Below are positions 1 to 8,412 of a DNA stretch of 45,165 bases, in pieces. This DNA comes from Solobacterium sp. Its GTDB lineage: Bacteria; Bacillota_I; Bacilli_A; Erysipelotrichales; Erysipelotrichaceae. Both the position numbers and the translations under genes were made by a program. How positions within the stretch are numbered: the first letter of the stretch is position 1; every line of letters starts with the position of its first letter. The stretch covers positions 1 to 45,165 of the forward strand of contig JAFWNG010000035.1 in assembly GCA_017510405.1 (NCBI GenBank), written 5' to 3'. Below the pieces are notes generated by a model that worked only from the letters and a program-made list of their open reading frames with translations, was not told the DNA's origin and ran no database searches.

Positions 1-41
1 TATATATATATCTTTTTCGGTTATTATTTTCGTCCCGGTCA

Positions 42-209
42 CTGTCCGGAATAAATACCGTCAGCGGGTCCGCTGCTCTTTGTGCGCACTGCCCGCGGTG
101 AAGCTGCTGTTTCGGGCTGAACCATACAAAAAAGGAGCTCCTCCGTACCATTCAAAACGGAGAAAACTCCCATGAAACTCATTGTGTCAGCTGTATTTAT
201 TCCGGACAG
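42..209. repeat. 17-bp perfect inverted repeat flanking the PHP gene end
   Basis: Bases 42-58 (CTGTCCGGAATAAATAC) are repeated exactly in inverse orientation at 193-209. The right copy contains the last codons and stop of the PHP gene on the minus strand. The left copy lies beyond that gene's terminator. The roughly 135 bases between them contain the terminator and no gene. The copy may come from a local inverted duplication of the gene end; the function is unknown. Confidence 0.75.
127..170 (-). terminator. Rho-independent terminator of the PHP gene
   Basis: Read on the minus strand, GGAG and CTCCGT pair with ACGGAG and CTCC across a ten-base loop. A run of T follows (AAAAAA at 127-133 on the plus strand). 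It lies 27 bases beyond the stop codon of the PHP protein. Confidence 0.75.
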
Positions 210-1060
210 ATCTGTTCCAGGAATCTCAGCATGCCTTCGGGATATTCGGCCGGATCATCCAGACCGGTATCGCCAAGGCTGATCATCTTGTTTTTGCCGT
301 GATAATCACTGCCGGCGGTCACATACAGATCATACTTCTCAGCCAATCCCAGCATCTCGTTGCGGATCCGCGGCGTAAAGCCGGAATAATACGCTTCGAT
401 GCCCTGCAGGCCGAACTTCATCAGACGCTGTATGCGTTTGTCCATCTCGTCGCCCAGGATCAGCTGGTCGCCGCTGCCGTATGCAGGATGCGCCAGCACC
501 GGAATTCCGCCGGAACCGAGGATGCCGATGATGACATCCGCCGGATGAATATCCTTGCCGCGGACATGGAGCTTATTGATGAACTGCGTGATCGCGGTCT
601 CTTTGGTATCCGTAAAGCCGAGACGCACCATCAGATTACCGATATGCGGCTTGCCCGGGTTATCCATGGAATACAGCGTCTCAAGATCCTTTTCCGGGAA
701 TTCAAAACCAAACTCATCCCGCAGGAAATTCAGACGGGCTTCCAGTTTCTCCATCCGGTAGCGGTGTCCCAGTTCTTCCAGCTCCCGGATGGATTCTCCC
801 TCGGGATCATACCGGTATCCGAGAATATGATACTGTCCGAACTGGTCCCTCGCGTTAAACTCCACACCGGTAATAAAACGGGGATCCCCGGGCTGAAGAA
901 CTGCCTGGATCCTCTTTCCGCCGCCGATCGCGTTATGATCGGTCACGGAGAAAAGACGGATGCCGGCATCCCTTACTTTTCCCAGGATCTCTTCCGGCGT
1001 GTCCGTCCCGTCGGAGACAGTCGTATGCATATGCAGATCTATTTTTTCAGGAATGTACAT
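197..1060 (-). CDS. PHP-domain phosphoesterase (YciV/RNase AM-like)
   Basis: This 287-residue cytoplasmic protein has the metal-binding motifs of the PHP superfamily in order: DLHMHTTVSDG near residue 8, SVTDHNAI near 38, GVEFNA near 65, VLAHPAYG near 190 and GSDYHG near 251. Family members of this length with this layout hydrolyse phosphoesters using two or three divalent metals; the best-known branch (YciV) acts on 3',5'-nucleoside bisphosphates and 5' RNA ends. The exact substrate is not visible here. The start is supported by AAGGGG eight bases upstream. It follows the STAS gene by 60 bases on the same strand, so the two are probably co-transcribed and end at the hairpin at 127-170. Confidence 0.88.
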   Translation of the reverse strand: MYIPEKIDLHMHTTVSDGTDTPEEILGKVRDAGIRLFSVTDHNAIGGGKRIQAVLQPGDPRFITGVEFNARDQFGQYHILGYRYDPEGESIRELEELGHRYRMEKLEARLNFLRDEFGFEFPEKDLETLYSMDNPGKPHIGNLMVRLGFTDTKETAITQFINKLHVRGKDIHPADVIIGILGSGGIPVLAHPAYGSGDQLILGDEMDKRIQRLMKFGLQGIEAYYSGFTPRIRNEMLGLAEKYDLYVTAGSDYHGKNKMISLGDTGLDDPAEYPEGMLRFLEQICPE

Positions 1061-1120
1061 GAAATTCCCCTTTCTGCTTCTGTTTGCGGCAGGATTCCGG
1101 GGGATCTGCCGTGTGCGCGT

Positions 1121-1426
1121 TTATTCGATCGTCAGGATATCGCAGAAACCTGTCACTTCAAAGATCTCCATGACCGTCTTGTTGACGTTGGTCACCTTCA
1201 TCGTTCCCTGACGGTTCATGATCTTCTGCGCCGACAGCAGCACGCGCAGTCCTGCGGAAGAAATATAATCGAGCTTTTCAAAATCCAGAACAAGCTCCTC
1301 TACATCACTGATGATCTCCGACAGTTCTTTCTCCAGATCCGGAGCGGTAACTGTATCCAGTCTTCCTTCCAGAACGACCGTTGTTTTCTTTCCTTCTTCT
1401 GTCTTATTGATCTTAAGCATTATCAT
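1121..1426 (-). CDS. STAS-domain anti-anti-sigma factor
   Basis: A 101-residue single-domain protein of the SpoIIAA/RsbV family. It carries the conserved loop SSAGLRVLL near residue 56, whose second serine is the usual phosphorylation site of anti-sigma factor antagonists. In the known systems the unphosphorylated form binds a serine kinase/anti-sigma factor and frees the sigma factor. No kinase or sigma factor gene is adjacent, so the partner must be elsewhere in the genome. The start has a good ribosome site (GGAGGTG, eight bases upstream). It is the first gene of a likely two-gene unit with the PHP protein. Confidence 0.9.
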   Translation of the reverse strand: MIMLKINKTEEGKKTTVVLEGRLDTVTAPDLEKELSEIISDVEELVLDFEKLDYISSAGLRVLLSAQKIMNRQGTMKVTNVNKTVMEIFEVTGFCDILTIE

Positions 1427-1485
1427 TCACCTCCGTGCATACTTTCCGTTCTACATACAGTATAACTATAGTTCTATTTTATATT

Positions 1486-1501
1486 TATTCTGCAAAGAAT
1501 A
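1486..1501. promoter_or_regulatory. Inverted repeat between STAS gene and the next gene
   Basis: TATTCT-GCAA-AGAATA is a perfect 6-bp inverted repeat in the AT-rich region upstream of the STAS gene; AACTATAGTT nearby at about 1464-1473 is also a palindrome. Either could be an operator for the STAS promoter. No clear -35/-10 pair can be fixed. Confidence 0.35.
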
Positions 1502-1588
1502 GTATTATTTTCATCCGCAGGAGAAATGTTCCTCCCTCCCTGCACCTTTCGGCACACATGATATGATATGTCGGAAAGGAGAACGCTT

Positions 1589-2266
1589 ATGCATTTCATA
1601 CGCTCGGCACAATACAACAGCACATACTGTCAGTTTGATTTTCAGCTTATTGCAGGCGGCCCGGACACCGGAACACTCAACATTATCTATACGCACTCCT
1701 TTGGAGAAGAGGAAAGCACTGCCCTCTTCTTCGGTCAGGATTCCTGCCGTACGGAACATACCCTCGGTGATGACTCGTATCCGGACGGGATGATCGAAAT
1801 GGATCCCCTGGATCTTCAGGTGCTGATGTCGGCATCTTCCTGTGAAGAAAGAATGCGCATGCTGAAGGACAGCTTCTGGATGAGCGGTTCTGCGGATGAG
1901 GAAGCGGCGGAGGAATACCTTTCCCGCTATGCCGGATATCTCCGCGAAACGATCACAGGCAGCTGGACGGACGCGTATATGCTGTATGCCTTCACGGATA
2001 TGCTGCTCGATCCGGAAGATATTCTCATGAATGTCTTCTGCCGGAAGACCTGGCAGGAAGTACGCGACGCAGCGGAAAACTCCCATTCTGAAGAACAGCT
2101 GTTTGCCCGGCTTCGCGCTCTGGACGGGCTGCGCATGTACGACGATGATTCCCTTCACGAGATCGCCGGCTTCTTCACCGAATGCAGTTATACGCCGGAC
2201 GAACGTGTGGAAGTACGCTTCACAGTGCAGGAAGACAGACTGAAAATGCGGATCCTGTGGCACTGA
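1589..2266 (+). CDS. Unrecognised 225-residue acidic protein
   Basis: I do not recognise this protein. It is strongly acidic, has no signal peptide and no membrane segment, and looks cytoplasmic. The first third is predicted beta-rich (SAQYNSTYCQFDFQLIAGG), the middle is helical and rich in Met, Glu and Asp, and the last 20 residues again alternate like beta strands. I chose the ATG at 1589 rather than an upstream one at 1568 because GGAAAGGAG lies eight bases before it. It stands alone between the divergent STAS gene and the convergent GNAT gene. Confidence 0.7.
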   Translation: MHFIRSAQYNSTYCQFDFQLIAGGPDTGTLNIIYTHSFGEEESTALFFGQDSCRTEHTLGDDSYPDGMIEMDPLDLQVLMSASSCEERMRMLKDSFWMSGSADEEAAEEYLSRYAGYLRETITGSWTDAYMLYAFTDMLLDPEDILMNVFCRKTWQEVRDAAENSHSEEQLFARLRALDGLRMYDDDSLHEIAGFFTECSYTPDERVEVRFTVQEDRLKMRILWH

Positions 2267-2329
2267 ACCGAAAGACTCATGCCTGCAGAATCCGCTTTTT
2301 TGCGTTTCCTATCTTTTTATTTATAATGA

Positions 2330-2932
2330 TCAGCCTTTGATACCGGTACGGAAACATGTCCGGAAGAAGATCGCCGGCAGAGTGGCGCGGTAGAATTCCG
2401 TATATACGTCACGCAGCTGTTCATCGGAACGCCGACTTTCCGATGACAGTTCCAGAATGCGGTAATCCACGCCGAATACCTCAGCCGTGACACTGGTTTT
2501 CCGGTATCCGCTGCGCAGATAGAATTCCAGTCTTCGCTCCCGCTGTGCGCGTGTCATATCATCTTCGGCAGTGTCCGGATCCTCCACTTCGCAGACCACA
2601 CGGTCCGCTTCCGCAAGGCACTCCGCCAGCTGGCGCAGGAACAGTGAGCCGAGTCCTTCGTCTCTGTGATGTTCCTCCACTGCCAGGTAGTCCAGCAGAT
2701 AATCCCTGCCCAGGCGGACGAAAAAAGCATATCCGAGTATCTCATCTTCGGAAAACAGGCCGTAACAGTCATAGATGCCGTTTTTCCATGCCCGCCGCAT
2801 TGACGCAAGCGGTTTTATTTCATCGCGCGCGAAGTCTTTCTGCAGACGCTCGCTGTACAGGCGTTCGACCTGATCAAAAGATGTCAGTTGTTTTGTCACG
2901 CACGATCTCTGTGTATTCCCATGTTCTGTCAT
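2330..2932 (-). CDS. GNAT-family N-acetyltransferase
   Basis: A protein of about 200 residues of the GCN5-related acetyltransferase fold. The acetyl-CoA-binding motif is seen as EEHHRDEGLGSLFL, matching the R/Q-x-x-G-x-G/A pattern, preceded by the typical strand DYLAVEEH. The target amine is not predictable. An upstream ATG at 2992 would extend the protein through the terminator hairpin of the neighbouring gene, so I prefer the start at 2932 (MTEHG). Only AGGGG directly before it resembles a ribosome site; a GACAAT box 7 bases upstream leaves a leaderless message possible. Confidence 0.8.
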   Translation of the reverse strand: MTEHGNTQRSCVTKQLTSFDQVERLYSERLQKDFARDEIKPLASMRRAWKNGIYDCYGLFSEDEILGYAFFVRLGRDYLLDYLAVEEHHRDEGLGSLFLRQLAECLAEADRVVCEVEDPDTAEDDMTRAQRERRLEFYLRSGYRKTSVTAEVFGVDYRILELSSESRRSDEQLRDVYTEFYRATLPAIFFRTCFRTGIKG

Positions 2933-2975
2933 ATCCCCTATTGTCCCATAAAGCGGATCAAATTGACACAGGCAT

Positions 2976-3014
2976 GAAAAAAATCCCTGCATCGATTTTT
3001 ACCGGTGCAGGGAT
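2976..3014 (-). terminator. Terminator of the NTF2-like gene
   Basis: On the minus strand ATCCCTGCA pairs with TGCAGGGAT across a 14-base loop, followed by a T-run. It lies just beyond the stop of the gene at 3029-3601 and overlaps the unlikely upstream extension of the GNAT gene. Confidence 0.8.
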
Positions 3015-3028
3015 CGTTCAGGTATTGC

Positions 3029-3601
3029 TCAGATCTTTCTTTCTTTGTGCATCAGGGAAGCAAGATCGATGCCGGCAGAAGCAAGCTTTCTCATGACAGC
3101 CGCCATGTAGACGTTGGCGTCTGTGTATGGTCCGTGCTCGCCGATCGCCGCATCCAGGAAGTCATTGTAATTGGCATTTACATGTGTTTCCCAGTGTGTG
3201 ATCTCACCGTATACGTTTGTACGGATGAAGCTGTAGGCAAAGAAATCCATGAACTTGCCGTCTCTCTTCCGGTAACCGCCGAAATGCGTCTTCCACGCAA
3301 CGCCTTCAATCGACGGGAACGATTCAAAGTCGATCGGTCCCCAGTTATCAAATTCCACCGAATACGACAGAGCTTCCATCGTAGCGGAGTCTTCCACAGA
3401 GATCGGATTTGTCTGCAGATCGATCATACTGTTTCCGAAATACGGAGACCAGTATTCTGCGTGTGGCGCAAATACCCATACTTCGTAAACAGCACCGTCC
3501 TTGACCGCTTTCTTGTCATACGCATGGTAGTAGGAGTCCGCAATCGCTGCGTTATTGGCGATACGCTCTTCATTTGTCAGAATTTTCTTTTCCATTTTCA
3601 T
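3029..3601 (-). CDS. SnoaL/NTF2-like small protein
   Basis: A 190-residue soluble protein with the composition of the SnoaL-like/NTF2-fold group: an N-terminal helix, then alternating strands rich in Trp, Tyr and Phe (YEVWVFAPHAEYWSPYFG, FGGYRKRDGKFMDFFAY, HWETHVNANYND). Such folds form small cone-shaped pockets used by isomerases, dehydratases and ligand-binding proteins. No reaction can be assigned. It is divergent from a TetR regulator with a shared 129-base upstream region, so it is probably the regulator's target. The minus-strand promoter reads TTGTTA, 16 bases, TATAAA. Confidence 0.6.
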   Translation of the reverse strand: MKMEKKILTNEERIANNAAIADSYYHAYDKKAVKDGAVYEVWVFAPHAEYWSPYFGNSMIDLQTNPISVEDSATMEALSYSVEFDNWGPIDFESFPSIEGVAWKTHFGGYRKRDGKFMDFFAYSFIRTNVYGEITHWETHVNANYNDFLDAAIGEHGPYTDANVYMAAVMRKLASAGIDLASLMHKERKI

Positions 3602-3631
3602 CCCTTTCCTTTATCATTTTCCTAAGCAGAT

Positions 3632-3659
3632 TTTATATTTGACATTTATCGGATAACAA
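3632..3659 (-). promoter_or_regulatory. Promoter of the NTF2-like gene
   Basis: On the minus strand TTGTTA (3659-3654), a 16-base spacer and TATAAA (3637-3632) lie about 30 bases before the ATG. Confidence 0.5.
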
Positions 3660-3730
3660 TGGACAGAATTCATGGATATGCAGGTTAACCGACACATTAC
3701 CGCAAACTGTCAATCACCGGAGGGAATACT

Positions 3731-4294
3731 ATGAAAGCCGATATGCGCACCGCACTTACAAAACGACTGTTCCGGGAAGGATTACTGTCTCTCATAGAGA
3801 AAAAGCCGTTCTCCCGGATCAGTGTCACCGATCTCTGCAGAGCCTCCGGCGTGAACCGGGCGACCTTTTACAACCATTATGAATCTGTTCCCATGGTCCT
3901 CCGGGAGATCGTCTGGGAATATGCGGAAAAGATCGAACAGATCTACCGTGCAGAGATCCAAGCCGGTCATACGGCCGAGAAAGCCTGCGAGAGCTGCCTG
4001 ACGTATCTGCATGAAAACAGAAGCGAGATATGCATACTGTTTTCAAAGAATACGGAAAGCTATATCAGCGGTTTCGGGATGGAAGTCGTGAACGACTTTA
4101 TCCGCCGCAACCGCCATGAGCTGAAAAAAAAGATCCGGGGCAGTGACGATGAGATCTATCTTTGTCTCATGACGACTGCCGGCGCCGCCTACAGCCTGAT
4201 CGTGACCTGGCTTGTCAGTGATATGAAGCAGACTCCGAAAGAGATCACTGCCCTGCTCCGCCGGCTTTTCAGCATCACTTCTCTGTACGCCTGA
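3731..4294 (+). CDS. TetR/AcrR-family transcriptional regulator
   Basis: A 187-residue regulator. Residues 8-55 form the TetR helix-turn-helix domain, with FSRISVTDLCRASGVNRATF the recognition region followed by the typical YNHYES. The C-terminal part (HENRSEICILF, then a helix near residue 140) resembles the DhaS-like/TetR_C_7 group. The start follows GGAGGG by six bases. It is transcribed away from the NTF2-like gene and very likely regulates it and itself; the ligand is unknown. Confidence 0.88.
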   Translation: MKADMRTALTKRLFREGLLSLIEKKPFSRISVTDLCRASGVNRATFYNHYESVPMVLREIVWEYAEKIEQIYRAEIQAGHTAEKACESCLTYLHENRSEICILFSKNTESYISGFGMEVVNDFIRRNRHELKKKIRGSDDEIYLCLMTTAGAAYSLIVTWLVSDMKQTPKEITALLRRLFSITSLYA

Positions 4295-4332
4295 TCCGAT
4301 ACAGACAAGACGCAGTACCGACTCTTCTGATC

Positions 4333-4366
4333 ACAGTGCCGGAACATCCTGCCCGGCACTGTTTTC
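4333..4366 (+). terminator. Terminator of the TetR gene
   Basis: ACAGTGCCGG pairs perfectly with CCGGCACTGT across ten bases and is followed by TTTCC. It lies 38 bases beyond the TetR stop. Confidence 0.75.
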
Positions 4367-4393
4367 CGTTGTGCGGTCCCTGCCGTCAGAGCA

Positions 4394-4433
4394 GAAAAAA
4401 ACCTGTGCCGCAACCACAGTTACAGTACAGGTT
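4394..4433 (-). terminator. Terminator of the GMP synthase gene
   Basis: On the minus strand AACCTGT and ACAGGTT close a 20-base loop that contains a smaller stem, and a run of six T follows. Confidence 0.7.
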
Positions 4434-4448
4434 TTCAATGTCAGAAGC

Positions 4449-5432
4449 TTATTCCCACTCGATCGTGCCGGTCGGCTTCGGTGTCAGATCGTATAATACA
4501 CGGTTGATGCCATCGACCTCGTGTGTGATCCGGTATGTGATCTTCTTCAGCAGATCATACGGGATCTCTTCGATCGCAGCTTCCATGGCATCCGTCGTAT
4601 TGACGGCACGGATCACGGCAAAGTATTCAAAGGAACGATTGCCGTTCTTGATGCCGGTGCTCTTGAAGTCCGGTACGATCGTGAAGTACTGCCATACCTT
4701 GCCCTGCAGGCCGGCATTGGCAAATTCTTCGCGGAGGATCGCATCGCTTTCACGCAGTGCTTCCAGACGGTCGCGTGTGATCGCACCCGGGCAGCGTACA
4801 GCAAGTCCCGGCCCCGGGAATGGCTGACGCTCTACCATGTTTTCCGGAAGACCGAGTGCCTTTCCGACAACGCGTACTTCGTCCTTGAAGAGAAGTTTGA
4901 CCGGTTCGACCAGTTCCATTTCCATCTCTTCCGGCAGACCGCCTACGTTGTGATGAGCCTTGATGCCCTTCTCGCTTTCGAGAATGTCCGGATAGATCGT
5001 TCCCTGCGCGAGGAAATGAATACCTGTGAGTTTTGCGGCTTCTTCATCAAATACCTTGATGAACTCTTCACCGATAATATGACGCTTCTGTTCCGGGTCA
5101 TTGACGCCGGCAACTTTTTCCAGGAAGCGCTCTGAGGCATCCACATAGATGAGGTTAGCGTTCATCTGGTTGCGGAATACTTCGATGACCTGTTCCGGTT
5201 CCCCTTTGCGCAGGAAACCATGGTTAACATGAACACAGACGAGATTCTGGCCGATTGCCCTGATCAGAAGTGCTGCGACAACGGACGAGTCGACACCGCC
5301 GGATAATGCCAGAAGGACTTTGCCGTCCTTGACCTGTTCACGGATCGCTGCGACCTGTTCTTCGATAAATGCGTCTGCGAGTTCTTTAGTGGTAATGCGG
5401 ATCATGTCTTCGGGACGTTTGTTGCTGTCCAT
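4449..5432 (-). CDS. guaA: GMP synthase, ATP-pyrophosphatase half only
   Basis: This 327-residue protein matches the C-terminal two thirds of GuaA, which converts XMP to GMP with ATP and ammonia. The PP-loop is [10 protein letters not shown] at residues 42-50; the dimerisation domain follows, with [25 protein letters not shown] and the family ending [15 protein letters not shown]. The N-terminal class I glutaminase domain (about 190 residues in usual bacterial GuaA) is absent: the ORF starts at an ATG with a perfect AAGGAGGA site, and no glutaminase ORF lies upstream, where RsmF is divergent. It may use free ammonia or a separate amidotransferase subunit, as archaeal GuaAb does with GuaAa. 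Confidence 0.93.
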   Translation of the reverse strand: MDSNKRPEDMIRITTKELADAFIEEQVAAIREQVKDGKVLLALSGGVDSSVVAALLIRAIGQNLVCVHVNHGFLRKGEPEQVIEVFRNQMNANLIYVDASERFLEKVAGVNDPEQKRHIIGEEFIKVFDEEAAKLTGIHFLAQGTIYPDILESEKGIKAHHNVGGLPEEMEMELVEPVKLLFKDEVRVVGKALGLPENMVERQPFPGPGLAVRCPGAITRDRLEALRESDAILREEFANAGLQGKVWQYFTIVPDFKSTGIKNGNRSFEYFAVIRAVNTTDAMEAAIEEIPYDLLKKITYRITHEVDGINRVLYDLTPKPTGTIEWE

Positions 5433-5493
5433 ACGATTCCTCCTTTTTATGTTGATTGATTATAGCATTGTTTTTGCCGGTGCGCATTATTTC

Positions 5494-5522
5494 TTGGCAC
5501 ATCTGTTTTATATGAGTATGAT
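5494..5522 (+). promoter_or_regulatory. Promoter of rsmF, likely leaderless
   Basis: TTGGCA (5494-5499), a 17-base spacer and TATGAT (5517-5522) end six bases before the ATG of rsmF. Transcription would start at or next to the ATG. No Shine-Dalgarno sequence is present. Confidence 0.6.
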
Positions 5523-5528
5523 GAAGCC

Positions 5529-6866
5529 ATGAAACTGCCTGAAACATACGTACAGCATATGCAGGAACTGCTGCAGGAGGAACTCGATGACTACCTGCGC
5601 GCCATGGATGAAAAGCCGGCAAACGCCCTGCGCGTCAACACGCTGAAGATCTCCCCGGAAGAATTCCGGAAGATCGCTCCGTTTGAACTGACGCCGGTCC
5701 CCTGGTGCCGCAGCGGATTCATTTACGGAGAGAACGACCGTCCCGGAACCCATCCGTATTATTATGCCGGTCTGTATTACATGCAGGAGACAAGCGCCAT
5801 GGTGCCGGCGGAGATCCTGCCGGTGGAAGACGGTGATCTTGTGCTCGACGCATGCTGTGCGCCGGGCGGAAAAAGCACTGCCCTGGCGTGCAAGCTGCGC
5901 GGGACCGGCGTCCTTCTCAGCAACGATATTTCCGCCTCCCGGCAGAATGCGACGCTGAAGAACATGGAGCGCTTCGGCATAACGAATGCGTACATTACGG
6001 CGGCGGATCTGAACGGTCTTGCGGACCGCTTTCCCGAGACATTCGACAAGATCCTGCTGGATGCCCCCTGTTCCGGGGAAGGCATGTTCCGCCGTGATCC
6101 GTCTCTGATCAGAGCATGGGAGGAAAAAGGCAGCGCGTACTATGCGCCGCTTCAGAAAGAACTCATACTGGCAGCTGCGAAGATGCTGAAAAAAGGCGGA
6201 ATGATGGTCTATTCCACCTGTACGTTCGCAAAAGAAGAAGATGAGGAAGTCGTACAGCATCTGTGCGAAACAATGCCGGATCTGCATGTGATCCCCGTAC
6301 CGAACCGGTATGAAGGATTCATGCCGGGCATCGTGAACGGCTGTGAAGACTGCGTGCGCCTGTATCCGCACAAACTGCGCGGCGAGGGACATTTCGCTGC
6401 CCTGCTGCAGAAAGACGACAGCTCTGGCGACACTGCTGTGAAAGCGAAAAGTGACCGGATGCCGAAAGAAGCGGAAGAGTTCATGAAGCTGCTTTCCGGA
6501 CGGCTGAAGAACGGAACGCTTTCCTGCCGGAACGATCAGCTATATATACTTCCTGAGGGAATGACAGATATGCACGGGATCCGCGTGATCCGCAGCGGTC
6601 TGCATCTCGGCACGGTGAAAAACGGCCGTTTTGAACCGTCGCAGGCACTGGCCTTCGCGTGTACGCCAGAAGACTTTGCCAATTGTATCCGTCTTGACGC
6701 GGACGATCCCGCGGTCATGAAATACCTGCGCGGGGAAACGATCTTCTCGGAAGAAGGAAACAGCGGCTGGGTGCTTGTGTGCGTCGGAAGATGGCCGCTC
6801 GGCTTCGGCAGAAAACAGGAAAAAACCATCAAGAACAAAATACAGAAAGGGTATCGGATGCTGTGA
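5529..6866 (+). CDS. rsmF: RsmF-type 16S rRNA m5C methyltransferase
   Basis: A 445-residue NOL1/NOP2/Sun-family RNA cytosine-C5 methyltransferase. SAM motif I is DACCAPGGKS (107-116), motif IV is DAPCSGEG (178-185) and motif VI is YSTCTF with the catalytic Cys near 231. The C-terminal portion (about 300-445) contains the RsmF-specific RNA-binding region with PUA-like strands (GIRVIRSGLHLGTVKNGRFEP). It probably modifies 16S rRNA in the cytoplasm. The stop codon lies inside the loop of the terminator at 6850-6881. It has no ribosome site before the ATG. Confidence 0.92.
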   Translation: MKLPETYVQHMQELLQEELDDYLRAMDEKPANALRVNTLKISPEEFRKIAPFELTPVPWCRSGFIYGENDRPGTHPYYYAGLYYMQETSAMVPAEILPVEDGDLVLDACCAPGGKSTALACKLRGTGVLLSNDISASRQNATLKNMERFGITNAYITAADLNGLADRFPETFDKILLDAPCSGEGMFRRDPSLIRAWEEKGSAYYAPLQKELILAAAKMLKKGGMMVYSTCTFAKEEDEEVVQHLCETMPDLHVIPVPNRYEGFMPGIVNGCEDCVRLYPHKLRGEGHFAALLQKDDSSGDTAVKAKSDRMPKEAEEFMKLLSGRLKNGTLSCRNDQLYILPEGMTDMHGIRVIRSGLHLGTVKNGRFEPSQALAFACTPEDFANCIRLDADDPAVMKYLRGETIFSEEGNSGWVLVCVGRWPLGFGRKQEKTIKNKIQKGYRML

Positions 6867-6881
6867 TCCGATACCTCTTTT
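6850..6881. terminator. Terminator between rsmF and the ABC-F gene
   Basis: GGTATCGGAT pairs with ATCCGATACC across six bases, followed by TCTTTT on the plus strand. The rsmF stop codon lies in the loop. On the minus strand the tail is poor in T, so termination of the ABC-F gene here is less certain. Confidence 0.75.
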
Positions 6882-8412
6882 ACTGTCTGTGGAGACCTTC
6901 CGCATCCATGGAATACACCGTGTCTGCGGCTTCAGCGATATATTTGCGGTCATGCGATACGGCGATGACAGCACCGCGGAAACTGCGCAGGACGGAACGG
7001 ATGACCGGAGAAGACAGCGGCGAAAAGTTGCGGGTCGGTTCATCCAGAATGAGCACATTGCTTTCATCCAGGATCATCTTCAGAAGCAGTACTTTCGCTT
7101 TCTGTCCGCCCGACAGGTCGCTGCAGGCGTGCGTCATTTCATCGGTCGTATAGCGCATGGAGCCAAGATAACTGCGCGCTCTTGTGACGTCTTCCCGGCT
7201 GCCGGACGGCGCAAGGAATTCGATCGGCGTGCGGGACAGGTCCAGCAGGTCTTCATAGTTCTGCGGCATATATGCCATGCGGATATCCTCGCGCATCTGC
7301 AGGATATCCCGGATCTTTTTCAGCAGCGTCGTCTTGCCGGTCCCGTTTCGGCCGAAGATGCATACATGCGCGCCGCCGAATACACTGAGATCGATCGGTC
7401 CGCTCAGGCGGGTGCCGTCCGGCGCGCACAGTTCCTGCAGATGCAGGTCCAGGATCATTTTCCCGGACGGGATCTCACAGCCGGCCGGAAAGTCAAAGAA
7501 GATCGCTTCTTCCTTCACCGGCATCTCCGTCATGTTTTCGCGCTGCTTTTCAAAGCGTTTCTCCATGGATTTGACCGCGTGCATTTTCTTTTTCAGCAGA
7601 CGGCCGCCGGCAGGATCCTGGCGGCTGATCGTCGCCTGTTCGTGTTCCACCCGGTCGTGGATGCGGCGGAAGCGTTCCATGCGGGCTGCGTCTTCTTTCC
7701 GCTCACTGACAGCCATCTGCCGCTGGTGTTCCTCATCGGCGAGACGGCGGTCGATATATTCACGGTACGGAAGCGAAACGGCGGTAATGCGGCTGCTCTG
7801 TTTGCGCCGGAGCAGTTCCATGTGAATGATCCGGGTCGCCGTGCGTTCAATGAATGTTTCATCGTGGGAAACATACATGACGCCTTTGTCCGTCTCATTC
7901 AGCCACCGTTCCATCCATTCCAGCGTTTCGATATCGAGATCGTTGGTCGGTTCATCCAGCAGAAGGATCGTTGCGGCAGAGGCAAGAATACGGGCCATGC
8001 GGATCTTCACCTTTTCACCGCCCGACAGCGTATTCATTTTCTGATCCGACCAGAACCGTTCCGAGGGAATGCCGGTCTGCCGTGAGATCTCCGTGATCTC
8101 ATGCGCCGTCAGTTCAAAGAAGCGCTCTTCTTCCGAAAGAAATTCAAAAATCGTCTTGTCCCGGTCTTTTTCTTCCAGCTCCTGGGAAAGATATCCCAGA
8201 ACTTCCCCGGGCATCGTGCGTGTCCCCTCTGCGTCGGCATACCCGCTGATCAGCGAAGGATCATAGATCCACTTCAGCAAAGTGCTTTTTCCGTTGCCTT
8301 CTTCGCCGATGACGACCGTCCGGTCACCCCGGTTCAGAGTATACGAAAAATCATCGATCAGGACCCGGAGGTCCTTTTGATATGTAATTGTCAGATTCCG
8401 GATCTGAAGCAT
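6880..8412 (-). CDS. ABC-F family ATPase
   Basis: A soluble 510-residue protein with two ABC ATPase domains and no membrane segment, the layout of ABC-F translation factors and ribosome-protection proteins. Domain 1 has Walker A GEEGNGKST (36-44), signature LSGGEKVKIRMAR and Walker B LLLDEPTNDLD. A charged linker (about 200-290) corresponds to the P-site tRNA interaction motif. Domain 2 has GRNGTGKTT, LSGGQKAKV and LILDEPTRNFSPLS, where the usual N-H-L-D after the Walker B is replaced. Whether it protects against an antibiotic or is a housekeeping factor cannot be told. Its ATG directly follows the stop of the methyltransferase gene, so translation is coupled. Confidence 0.9.
   Translation of the reverse strand: MLQIRNLTITYQKDLRVLIDDFSYTLNRGDRTVVIGEEGNGKSTLLKWIYDPSLISGYADAEGTRTMPGEVLGYLSQELEEKDRDKTIFEFLSEEERFFELTAHEITEISRQTGIPSERFWSDQKMNTLSGGEKVKIRMARILASAATILLLDEPTNDLDIETLEWMERWLNETDKGVMYVSHDETFIERTATRIIHMELLRRKQSSRITAVSLPYREYIDRRLADEEHQRQMAVSERKEDAARMERFRRIHDRVEHEQATISRQDPAGGRLLKKKMHAVKSMEKRFEKQRENMTEMPVKEEAIFFDFPAGCEIPSGKMILDLHLQELCAPDGTRLSGPIDLSVFGGAHVCIFGRNGTGKTTLLKKIRDILQMREDIRMAYMPQNYEDLLDLSRTPIEFLAPSGSREDVTRARSYLGSMRYTTDEMTHACSDLSGGQKAKVLLLKMILDESNVLILDEPTRNFSPLSSPVIRSVLRSFRGAVIAVSHDRKYIAEAADTVYSMDAEGLHRQ

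Noticed and set aside
2932-2992. Upstream ATG of the GNAT gene
   Set aside because: The extension overlaps the terminator of the neighbouring gene and has no family resemblance.
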